Source: JAGRGG01 sp965217265 (lineage in GTDB: Bacteria > Pseudomonadota > Alphaproteobacteria > Geminicoccales > Geminicoccaceae). From it: DNA of 64,000 nucleotides. The notes beneath the pieces were generated by a model. That model saw nothing but the letters and a program-made list of their open reading frames with translations. It was not told the origin of the DNA and did no database searches. Made by a program: the position numbers and the translations under genes. Below are positions 7,043-14,436 of this stretch, one piece after another. The stretch lies in NCBI GenBank assembly GCA_965217265.1, contig CBDCHP010000018.1, positions 1,054,001 to 1,118,000 on the forward strand, given 5' to 3'. The first letter of the stretch is position 1. Each line of letters opens with the position of its first letter.

Positions 7043-8071
7043 TCAGGGAACACCCAATTTCTGATGTAGATCGAGGCTCGACGTGGTGTGGCGAAAGACG
7101 TAGCGCTCGTCGGGGCGGCAGAGTTCGCGGGCCTTGTGCGCCATCAAGGCGGCCTCGTGAAAGCCGCACAGGATCAGCTTCAGCTTGCCGGGGTAGGTCG
7201 CGACGTCGCCGATGGCGAACAGGCCCGGCATCGCGGTCTCCATCGTCGCGGGCTCGGCCGCGATCAGGTTGCGCTCGACGCCGAGGCCCCAGGTGCTCAG
7301 CGGCCCGAGTTCGGACTTGAGGCCGTAAAAGGCGAGCAGGTCGTCGGCCGCGACCGCCTGCTCCGACCCGTCGCGGCCGCGCACGCGGACCCGGGCGAGG
7401 CGCCCGTCCTCGCCCTCCAGGCCCTTGATGTCGCCGACGACGAGGCGGATGTCGCCGGCATCGATGCGCGCCCGCAGCTTGCCGACGCTGTCGGGTGCGG
7501 CGCGGAACTCGTCGCGGCGGTGGACCACCGTCACCGACTCGGCGATCGCGTGCAGGTTCAAGGCCCAGTCGAGTGCGCTGTCGCCGCCGCCGGCGACGAC
7601 GAGGCGCCGGCCGGTGAAGCGGTGGCGGTCGCGCACGGCGTAGAACAGGCTCTTGTCCTCGTAGGCCGCGGCGCCCGGCAGCGCCACGGGCCGCGGCACG
7701 AAGCAACCGGCCCCGGCGGCGATGCAGACGGCGCCGGCGTGGAATGCCTGGCCCGTCGTCGTCTCCAGCCGCCAGCCGCCGTCCTGGCGCCGCAACAGCG
7801 ACGCCTGCTGGTTCAAGTGGAAGACGGGCTCGAACGGTCGCGCCTGCTCGATCAAGCGGTCGACCAGTTCCTGGCCGGTGCAGCGCGGCAGGGCCGGGAT
7901 GTCGTAGATCGGTTTTTCGGGATAAAGCTCGGCGCACTGGCCGCCGATCTTGTCGAGATTGTCGACGACGTGGCACTTCAAGCCCAAGAGCCCCGCCTCG
8001 AACACGGCGAAGAGGCCGACGGGGCCGGCGCCGACGATGACGAGGTCGGTATGGATCGGCTCGTGCAACAT
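7043..8071 (-). CDS. Ferredoxin--NADP reductase, thioredoxin-reductase-like
   Basis: This 342-aa flavoprotein moves electrons between NADPH and ferredoxin. VIVGAGPVGLFAVFEAG is the FAD-binding Rossmann loop, KIGGQC the following turn (without the CxxC disulfide of true thioredoxin reductases), VVAGGGDSALDWAL the NADPH site, and AIGDVATYPGK the second FAD contact. The lack of CxxC and the match in length identify the bacterial thioredoxin-reductase-like FNR. It is immediately followed, with no gap, by its probable partner ferredoxin. Confidence 0.92.
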   Translation of the reverse strand: MLHEPIHTDLVIVGAGPVGLFAVFEAGLLGLKCHVVDNLDKIGGQCAELYPEKPIYDIPALPRCTGQELVDRLIEQARPFEPVFHLNQQASLLRRQDGGWRLETTTGQAFHAGAVCIAAGAGCFVPRPVALPGAAAYEDKSLFYAVRDRHRFTGRRLVVAGGGDSALDWALNLHAIAESVTVVHRRDEFRAAPDSVGKLRARIDAGDIRLVVGDIKGLEGEDGRLARVRVRGRDGSEQAVAADDLLAFYGLKSELGPLSTWGLGVERNLIAAEPATMETAMPGLFAIGDVATYPGKLKLILCGFHEAALMAHKARELCRPDERYVFRHTTSSLDLHQKLGVP

Positions 8072-8155
8072 GAGGAAAGGCTTTGGGGCTGGAAAGGGGG
8101 CGTCGGACGGCCGGACACATAAGTATGACGGTGCTGGGTGTCAACGCGGGGGGTG

Positions 8156-8303
8156 GAACGCTTCGCGTGCGCTGACGCGCGGTCTTTTTCTTTTCTTTTT
8201 TGCTCTTGTTCGAGGCTAGCCCTCGGCAGTGTGGCCAGCCACCTGCGTTAACACTGGCAAAAAGAAGAAAAAAGCCCGCGCGGCGAGCGCACGCGAAGCG
8301 TTC
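8156..8303 (+). repeat. Palindromic element, copy B (full)
   Basis: 148 bp. The left arm starts GAACGCTTCGCGTGCGCTGA and the right arm is AGCCCGCGCGGCGAGCGC ending GAAGCGTTC. T-rich and A-rich inner stems and the core GTTAACACTGGC are present. It ends 2 nt from the stop of the adenylate cyclase gene on the minus strand, so it is well placed as that gene's terminator. Its other end faces the upstream region of the reductase gene. Confidence 0.85.
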
Positions 8304-8305
8304 CA

Positions 8306-10057
8306 TCACAACCCGTAAAGCTCGATCTGCGCCGTGCGGTCCTTGCGCCAGAACAGGCCGCGGGGGAAGGGGTCGAGGCCGTCGGCGCCCTTGATTGCGT
8401 CCGCGGTCGCGGCACTCAGGACGATGAGGACGGGGCCGGGCTCGTTGTCCTGGAAGTTGCGGCCGAGCTGCTCGACGTGCTGGGCCACGTTCACGGTGTC
8501 GCCGACGAGGGTGTAGTCGTGCCGGTTCGGGGCGCCGATATTGCCGACCAGCGCCAAGCCGGTGTGCAGGCCGACGCGGATGCGAACCCCGTCGTCGGCG
8601 TCTTCGAGTGCTTGGCGGATGGCGAGCGCCGCCCGGGCCGCCCGCACGGCGTGGTCGCCGTCGTCGCCGGGGGCGCCCCAGAATGCCATGACGCTGTCGC
8701 CGACGAACTTGTCGATCGTGCCGCCGGCGGCGTCGATCGGGTGTTCGAGGAGGGTGAAGTGGGCGTTGAGGAGGTCGGCCGTCGCGTTGGCGCCCAAGCC
8801 GGCGGCCTTGGCGCTGAAGCCTTGGATATCGGTGAACATCACCGTCACCGCGCGCTCCTCGAAGCTCTGCATCGCGGCCGGTCCGCCGCGGATCAGGCGC
8901 CCGACGACGCGGCGCGGCAGGTAGGCTTGGAACTGGTGCAGGGCGATCGTCATGGCGTTGAAGGCGCGGGCGGCGCGGTCGAGTTCGACGACGTGGCTGA
9001 GCGGCAGGGGGTCGAGGCCGTCGAGTTCGAGGGCCCGGATGCGGTCCGCCCGCAGCGCCAAGCGCTCGACCGGCTGGGCGAGGCGGCGGCCCAGGCGAAA
9101 GACGGCGAGCATGCCGAGCAGGACGACGAAGACGGCGCCGAAGCCCAAGTAGACGAGGCGCTCGACCGGGGCGTCGACGAGGCGCTTGGGCAGGTAGGTG
9201 CCGATCAGCCAGGGCAGGTCGGTGTAGCCCTGCATCGCCCGGTAGACGAAGATGTAGGGCCGGTCCAGGACGGTGACCTCGTGCGCCCGGCCGACGATGA
9301 GGTCGCCGATCAAATCGAGCGCGTCCTTGGGGTCCTTCCAGATCTGGCGCAGCACCGGGTCGGCGACGGCGGCGACGGGCGGCAGCGGCCGGTCCGCCCG
9401 CAAGAGCGCCGCGTCCGGGCGAAAGCCGGTGTAGCCGACGACCCGGTTCTGACCGCTCAGGACGAAGACCGGCTGGCCGATCTGGCGCGACAGCGCGTTG
9501 ATAAAGGCGACGAAGGTTTCGAGCCGCACACCCGCCACCAGCATCGCCTCGGGCGCCCCCGGCCGGCGCAACGAGATGCGGGCGTTGATGACAGTCGTCT
9601 GCGCCGCCTCGTCCCAGACGGCGTTGCCCCAGACGACGCTGTCGTGCCGCCCGAGCGCCTCGAACGCTCGTGCGAGCGCTTCTCGATCCTCGATCCGGCG
9701 CGCGACCGGCGGCGCGCGGTCGTTGCGGCCGAACGGCAGGAGGCTGCCGTCGCGGCCGATGATGGCGACGCCGCCGATCTGCGGCACCGCCGCCAACATG
9801 CCCTGGACGTAGGGGTAGAGGGTGGCCGGATCGCTGGCACCTTGGCTGGCGAACCGGACGCGCAGCGCCTCCAGCACCGTCTCGACCGGCTGCAACTGCT
9901 GCGTGACCCCGGTCTCCAGGCCCTCCAGGGTCAAGTTGACCCTGGCCGCGAGCAGTTCGCGGGTGTTGGTGCTGGCGACGTAGAGGCCGATCAGGAGGGT
10001 GAGGCCGAGCGTCAGCGCGAGCAGGCCGCCGAACGCGGCGGCGAGCGTGCTCGCCAT
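8306..10057 (-). CDS. Membrane-bound class III adenylate cyclase with periplasmic sensor
   Basis: This protein of about 583 aa has a first membrane helix (residues 3-27), a periplasmic Cache-like sensor of about 270 residues, a second helix (301-323), a HAMP segment and a C-terminal class III cyclase domain. VMFTDIQGFS (Asp410) and FVGDSVMAF (Asp454) bind metals. Lys450 and Asp514 (DYTLVGD) are the pair that selects ATP over GTP. The substrate Asn523 is present, but the transition-state arginine expected four residues later is His527. The start is uncertain: the frame is open back into ychF, and the ATG at 10057 puts the first helix at the N-terminus just after the ychF stop. Confidence 0.87.
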   Translation of the reverse strand: MASTLAAAFGGLLALTLGLTLLIGLYVASTNTRELLAARVNLTLEGLETGVTQQLQPVETVLEALRVRFASQGASDPATLYPYVQGMLAAVPQIGGVAIIGRDGSLLPFGRNDRAPPVARRIEDREALARAFEALGRHDSVVWGNAVWDEAAQTTVINARISLRRPGAPEAMLVAGVRLETFVAFINALSRQIGQPVFVLSGQNRVVGYTGFRPDAALLRADRPLPPVAAVADPVLRQIWKDPKDALDLIGDLIVGRAHEVTVLDRPYIFVYRAMQGYTDLPWLIGTYLPKRLVDAPVERLVYLGFGAVFVVLLGMLAVFRLGRRLAQPVERLALRADRIRALELDGLDPLPLSHVVELDRAARAFNAMTIALHQFQAYLPRRVVGRLIRGGPAAMQSFEERAVTVMFTDIQGFSAKAAGLGANATADLLNAHFTLLEHPIDAAGGTIDKFVGDSVMAFWGAPGDDGDHAVRAARAALAIRQALEDADDGVRIRVGLHTGLALVGNIGAPNRHDYTLVGDTVNVAQHVEQLGRNFQDNEPGPVLIVLSAATADAIKGADGLDPFPRGLFWRKDRTAQIELYGL

Positions 10058-10094
10058 CGACAAATGCGGCAGCCAGCCCGCCCGCGCCGGCGGC

Positions 10095-11192
10095 TCAGAC
10101 GTTGAAGCGGAAGTGGCAGACGTCGCCGTCCTGGACGACATAGTCGCGTCCCTCCAACCGCAATTTGCCGACCTCGCGCGCCGCCGCCTCGCCGCCGAGC
10201 GCGTCGTAGTCGGCATAACCGATCACCTCGGCCGCGATGAAGCCGCGCTGGAAGTCGGAGTGGATGACGCCCGCGGCCTCGGGCGCCGTGGCGCCCTGCG
10301 GCACCGTCCAGGCGCGCGCCTCCTTCGGGCCCGCCGTGAAGTAGGTCAGCAGGTGAAGGAGGCCGTAGCCGGCGCGGATCACCTTGTCGAGGCCGGGCTC
10401 GGCGAGGTCGAGCGAGGCCAGGAATTCGCGGCGCTCGTCGGGGTCGAGGTTGGTAAGTTCGGCCTCGATCGCGGCCGCGACCACGACGTGGCCGGCCCCT
10501 TGCGCCTCCGCCATCGCCGCCGCCTCGGCGCTTAAGCCGTTGCCGGTCGCGGCCGAGCCCTCGTCGACGTTCAAGACGTAGAGGACGGGCTTCGCCGTCA
10601 GCAGGTTGAAGCCCTTGACAAGAGCGGCGTCGTCCTTGGCGAGGTCGAGCTTGCGCGCCGGAACGCCGTCCGCGAGCGGCGGCAGGACACGCTCCAGGAG
10701 GTCGAGCCGCGCCTTGGCCTCCTTGTCCTGGCCGCGCACGCGCTTGACGAGCCCGTCTTTTTGCCGCTCCAGGCTCTCGATGTCGGCGAGCAGCAGTTCG
10801 GTCTCGATCAACTCCGCGTCGCGCACCGGATCGACGCCGCCCTCGACGTGGGTCACGTCGTCGTCCTCAAAGCAGCGCAAGACGTGCAGGACGGCCTCGA
10901 CCTCGCGGATGGCACCGAGGAACTTGTTGCCCAGGCCCTCGCCCTTGGAAGCGCCGCGGACGAGGCCGGCGATGTCCTTGATCTCGAGCTGCGTCGGCAC
11001 GGTCTTCTGCGACTTGGCGAGCGCCGCCAGCCGCGTCAGGCGCGGGTCGGGGACGGGGACGCGGCCGAGGTTCGGCTCGATCGTGCAGAACGGGTAGTTG
11101 GCGGCGGCGGCCGCCGCCGTCTCGGTCAGCGCGTTGAAGAGCGTCGACTTGCCGACGTTGGGCAGGCCGACGATGCCGCAATTGAAGCCCAT
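10095..11192 (-). CDS. ychF: Redox-regulated ATPase YchF (Obg family)
   Basis: This 365-aa protein is the universally conserved YchF/Ola1 P-loop ATPase, which associates with ribosomes and stress responses. GLPNVGKSTLFNALT is the Walker A loop, IKDIAGLV the switch region, and VLNVDEG replaces the NKxD guanine motif and explains ATP preference. The C-terminal TGS domain is complete (VIHSDFQRGFIAAEV, then the YVVQDGDVCHFRFNV end). Full length for the family. The cyclase gene begins just downstream on the same strand. Confidence 0.97.
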   Translation of the reverse strand: MGFNCGIVGLPNVGKSTLFNALTETAAAAAANYPFCTIEPNLGRVPVPDPRLTRLAALAKSQKTVPTQLEIKDIAGLVRGASKGEGLGNKFLGAIREVEAVLHVLRCFEDDDVTHVEGGVDPVRDAELIETELLLADIESLERQKDGLVKRVRGQDKEAKARLDLLERVLPPLADGVPARKLDLAKDDAALVKGFNLLTAKPVLYVLNVDEGSAATGNGLSAEAAAMAEAQGAGHVVVAAAIEAELTNLDPDERREFLASLDLAEPGLDKVIRAGYGLLHLLTYFTAGPKEARAWTVPQGATAPEAAGVIHSDFQRGFIAAEVIGYADYDALGGEAAAREVGKLRLEGRDYVVQDGDVCHFRFNV

Positions 11193-11331
11193 GATAATCC
11201 GTTGGTCGTGAAGGGGGCGAAAAGACGGCCTGTCTAGCGCCGCGGCGCGGATTGGTCACGCACCGATCGCCTGCGAGGGATGGGCAAATTCGCGCGACGT
11301 CATAAGTTCAACGAGAAAGTTGGCGTACAAA

Positions 11332-11351
11332 CGGCCGAGATCCCTCGGCCG
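11332..11351 (+). promoter_or_regulatory. Perfect 8-bp hairpin in a 5' leader
   Basis: CGGCCGAG and CTCGGCCG form a perfect 8-bp stem around a 4-nt loop. It lies 22 nt before the start of the metallo-beta-lactamase-fold gene and just ahead of its AGGAG ribosome site. It could be an operator or an mRNA leader hairpin. No protein can be assigned. Confidence 0.4.
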
Positions 11352-11373
11352 AAGGAAGCGAGGAGCCTCGATC

Positions 11374-12342
11374 ATGGCCGTCACGCGACGCGACGTCTTC
11401 TTGGGCACGGCCGGCGTTCTCACGCTCACGGCGGTGGGGGCGCCGCGGCCCGCGCGCGCCGAGGCACCGGTGCCGACGGAGCAGGTCGTCGGGGCGCAGC
11501 GGCGCAAGGTGGGCGACGCGCTCGTGACGGCGGTCTCGGACGGCTACATTCAACTTGGCCCGGACGTCGTGCCGAACGCGACGGCCGACGACCTGCGCCC
11601 CCTCTTCGAGCGGAGCTTCATCGACATGGGCGACTTCAAGGCGGCCGTGAACGCCTACGTCGTCCAAGCCGGCGGGCGCACGGTCCTGATCGACGTGGGC
11701 GGGGCGCACGCCGGCTTTCCCACGCTGGGGCGGCTGGAGGCGAACCTCGCCGCGATCGGCGTCGATCCGGCGGCGATCGACGTCGTCCTCGCCACGCACC
11801 TGCACCCTGACCACGTCGGCGGCGTCATCACGGCAAACGGCGCTGCCGCGTTCGCGAACGCCGAACTGATCGTCAGCGAGGCCGATCACGCCTTTTGGCA
11901 CGACGATAGCAACATGAACGCCGTGCCGGAGGCGCAGCGGGCGTTCTTCACCCTCGCCCGCGACGCCGTCGCCGCCTACGATGGTCGCGTGACGCAGTTC
12001 TCGGGCGAGACCGAAATCGTGCCGGGCCTGACGTCGGTGCCGCTGCACGGCCACACGCCGGGCCACACCGGCTTCACGCTGGCGAGCGGCGACGAGCAGT
12101 TGCTGATCTGGGGCGACGTCGTCCACCTCCAGCCGGTGCAGTTCGACCGGCCGGAGTATTACGTCGGCTTCGACGTGAACCCCGAAGAGGCGGTCGCGAC
12201 GCGCCGGCGCGCGATGGACCGCGCGGCGTCGGACCGCGTCATGGTGGCCGGGATGCACCTGCCGTTCCCGGGTTTCGGCCACGTCGCGCGCGCGGGCAAG
12301 GGTTACGCCTTCGTGCCGGCACCGTTCGCCTACGAGGTGTGA
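11374..12342 (+). CDS. Tat-exported metallo-beta-lactamase-fold hydrolase
   Basis: This 322-aa protein opens with a twin-arginine signal (TRRDVFLGTAG, cleavage near ARA-EA at residue 30) and then a metallo-beta-lactamase fold. THLHPDHVGG is the HxHxDH zinc site, and HGHTPGHTGF and WGDVVH supply later ligands. The pattern resembles periplasmic quorum-lactonase or methyl-parathion-hydrolase-like members, but the substrate is not evident. The ATG at 11374 is preferred over the longer frame because AGGAG sits 8 nt upstream and the Tat motif is then N-terminal. Convergent with the CoA-transferase. Confidence 0.9.
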   Translation: MAVTRRDVFLGTAGVLTLTAVGAPRPARAEAPVPTEQVVGAQRRKVGDALVTAVSDGYIQLGPDVVPNATADDLRPLFERSFIDMGDFKAAVNAYVVQAGGRTVLIDVGGAHAGFPTLGRLEANLAAIGVDPAAIDVVLATHLHPDHVGGVITANGAAAFANAELIVSEADHAFWHDDSNMNAVPEAQRAFFTLARDAVAAYDGRVTQFSGETEIVPGLTSVPLHGHTPGHTGFTLASGDEQLLIWGDVVHLQPVQFDRPEYYVGFDVNPEEAVATRRRAMDRAASDRVMVAGMHLPFPGFGHVARAGKGYAFVPAPFAYEV

Positions 12343-12374
12343 GAGGGGGGCGGGGCGCTGGGGGTTGCCCAAAG

Positions 12375-13625
12375 TCAGTCGTCGCGCGGCCCCCGCCCGA
12401 CGGCGCCCTGCGCCTCCATGGCCTGCCTCGCCGCGGCGTCGATGCCGAGTTCGGCCAGGATGGCGTCGGTGTGCTCACCGAGCAGCGGCGGCGGCAGCCG
12501 GACCTGCTGCGGCGTGCCGGTCATCTTCATCGGAAAGCCGAGCGAGCGGGCCTTGCCCTCGATCGGGTGGTCGATCTCCATGACGACGCCGCGCGCCCGC
12601 GCGTGCTCGTTGTCGAGCGCCTGGGCGTAGTCGTAGATGGGGGCGGCCGGGATGCCGGCGTCGAGGAGGCGCGTTACCCACTCCTCCATCGTCCTGGTGA
12701 CGAACACCGCTTCCAGTTCCTCGATCATGGCCAAGCGGTTGGCGAGCCGGTCGGCGATGGTGGCAAAGCGCGGGTCGGCGGCCAAGTCCGGCCGCTCGAT
12801 CAGCGCGCACAGGCGCTCCCACAGGCGCTGGCTGTTGGCGCCCATGCAGAAGTAACCGTCGCTGGCGCGCACAGCTTGGTAGGGCGCGCTCATCCGGTTG
12901 GCGGTGCCGAGCTTGGTGGGTACCCGGCCCGTGCCCCAGTATTCGCAGACGTCCCAGACAGCGAATGCCAGCGCCGCCTCGTAGAGCGAGGCGTCGACGT
13001 ACTGGCCTCGGCCGGTGTTGCGCCGGCCGACGTGCGCCGCGAGGATCGCCGAGAGGGCGAAGAGGGCGCAGCCGATGTCGGCGACCGGCACGCCCGCCTT
13101 GGCCGGGGCCTCGCCGGGGTGGCCGGTGATGCTCATCACGCCGGCCATCGCCTGCGCCATGAGGTCGAAGCCGGGCCGTCCCGCCCAGGGTCCCGTCTGG
13201 CCGAAGCCTGAGATGCTGGCGTAGACCAGGCCGGGGTTGCTCGGGGCGAGGTCCTCGTAGCCGATGCCGAGCTTCCTCGCGACGCCGGGGCGGTAGTTCT
13301 CGACCAGGATGTCGGCGGTGGCGGCGAGCCGCTTGAACGCGGCGAGCCCGGCCTCGCTCTTGAGGTTGATCGCGAGGCTGCGCTTGTTGCGGTTGAGGTT
13401 GAGAAAGCCGAGGCTGTCGTCGCCCTTGAGCTTGAAGCCCATCGCCGAGCGGGTCTGGTCGCCGGTCTTAGGCGGCTCGATCTTGATGACGTCGGCGCCC
13501 ATGTCGGCCAGCATCATCGTGCAGAACGGCCCGGCCATCACTTGGCTGACGTCGAGGACGCGCACGCCGGCGAGCGGCAGGGGGCGAGCGTCGCCCTGAC
13601 CTTCGTCGTTCTCGGTGTCGCTCAT
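12375..13625 (-). CDS. Class III (CaiB/BaiF) CoA-transferase
   Basis: This 416-aa protein moves CoA between carboxylic acids. It has the family opening (LAGVRVLDVSQVMAGPFCTM), the CoA-binding NRNKRSLAINLKS, and GFDLMAQAMAG, which carries the catalytic aspartate. Full length. Its partner acid cannot be read from the sequence. The 2-keto acid hydratase and FAD/Fe-S dehydrogenase lie upstream on the same strand with a 43-nt gap, so these three may form an organic-acid catabolic unit. Confidence 0.92.
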   Translation of the reverse strand: MSDTENDEGQGDARPLPLAGVRVLDVSQVMAGPFCTMMLADMGADVIKIEPPKTGDQTRSAMGFKLKGDDSLGFLNLNRNKRSLAINLKSEAGLAAFKRLAATADILVENYRPGVARKLGIGYEDLAPSNPGLVYASISGFGQTGPWAGRPGFDLMAQAMAGVMSITGHPGEAPAKAGVPVADIGCALFALSAILAAHVGRRNTGRGQYVDASLYEAALAFAVWDVCEYWGTGRVPTKLGTANRMSAPYQAVRASDGYFCMGANSQRLWERLCALIERPDLAADPRFATIADRLANRLAMIEELEAVFVTRTMEEWVTRLLDAGIPAAPIYDYAQALDNEHARARGVVMEIDHPIEGKARSLGFPMKMTGTPQQVRLPPPLLGEHTDAILAELGIDAAARQAMEAQGAVGRGPRDD

Positions 13626-13668
13626 TTGTATGTTCTCCCTGACTCGTTGCCTGATCGTCGGCGCCCGC

Positions 13669-14436
13669 TCACCCCGCGCCGCGTACCCCGCACGCGACGG
13701 TGCCGACGCCGGCGAAGTCGGCCAGCGCCGCGCCCCCCGGCCGCAAGGGCGTCACGCCGGTGAACGAGCCGGTGGTGACGAGGTCGCCCGCGCGCAGGCC
13801 GCCGACGGTGGCGGCCAGGTGGTTGGCCAGCCACGCCGTCAGGTCGAGCAGGTCGCCGGCCGGGTTCTCGACCGCGCCGTCGACGATCACGGCGCCGTCC
13901 ACTTCGAGCCGCAGCCGGGCGCGGTGCCAGGGTTCGTCCGGCGTGGTTGGGGCGGGATCGCCGACGACCATGCAGCCGTGCGATTGCAGGTCCGCCAGTT
14001 GCAGGAGCGGCGGGGCGTCCGGCCACGCGGCGAGCCGGCTCTCGACCAACTCGAAGCCCGGCCGCACCCCGACGATCGCGGCCCGCACCGCCTCCCGGTC
14101 GTAGGGCAGCCCCTTAGGCGGCAGGTCGCGGCCGACGGTGAGGACGAGTTCCGCCTCCAACTGCGGCGGACGCGGACCGGTGGTCGGGACCTCGTCGCCG
14201 GACGCGAACAGGCGGGTGTCGAGCAGCGGGGCGCAGGCGGGGCGCGCGTCCGGGCCCTTGCGGCCGACCTTCCAGCCGACGATCCGGCCGAGGCGCGCCG
14301 CCACCGCGCGCTGGACGGCGTAGGCTTGGGCCTCGTCGGCCGGCGCGTCGAGCCCCTCGGCGAGGACGCCCTCGCGGTGGGCCGCGAGCAGTTCGCCGGC
14401 GAGGTTCGAGACTCGAAGGGTGGCGCCATCGTTCAT
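13669..14436 (-). CDS. 2-keto-4-pentenoate hydratase-like protein (FAH superfamily)
   Basis: This 255-aa protein belongs to the hydratase/decarboxylase branch (MhpD, DmpE/DmpH) of the fumarylacetoacetate hydrolase superfamily. Visible marks are AYAVQRAVAARLG, IVGWKVGRKG, the metal-binding LEAELVLTVGRDL, and GDLVTTGSFTG near the end. The family adds water to 2-hydroxypenta-2,4-dienoates or decarboxylates related acids during aromatic ring degradation. Its ATG overlaps the stop of the FAD/Fe-S dehydrogenase (4-nt overlap), which indicates translational coupling. Confidence 0.85.
   Translation of the reverse strand: MNDGATLRVSNLAGELLAAHREGVLAEGLDAPADEAQAYAVQRAVAARLGRIVGWKVGRKGPDARPACAPLLDTRLFASGDEVPTTGPRPPQLEAELVLTVGRDLPPKGLPYDREAVRAAIVGVRPGFELVESRLAAWPDAPPLLQLADLQSHGCMVVGDPAPTTPDEPWHRARLRLEVDGAVIVDGAVENPAGDLLDLTAWLANHLAATVGGLRAGDLVTTGSFTGVTPLRPGGAALADFAGVGTVACGVRGAG

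Noticed and set aside
7043..8071. Thioredoxin reductase
   Set aside because: The fold matches but the redox-active CxxC is absent and a ferredoxin gene adjoins, so ferredoxin-NADP reductase is the better call.
8477..10105. 542-codon open frame on the plus strand
   Set aside because: Antisense shadow of the adenylate cyclase gene, which has intact catalytic motifs on the other strand.
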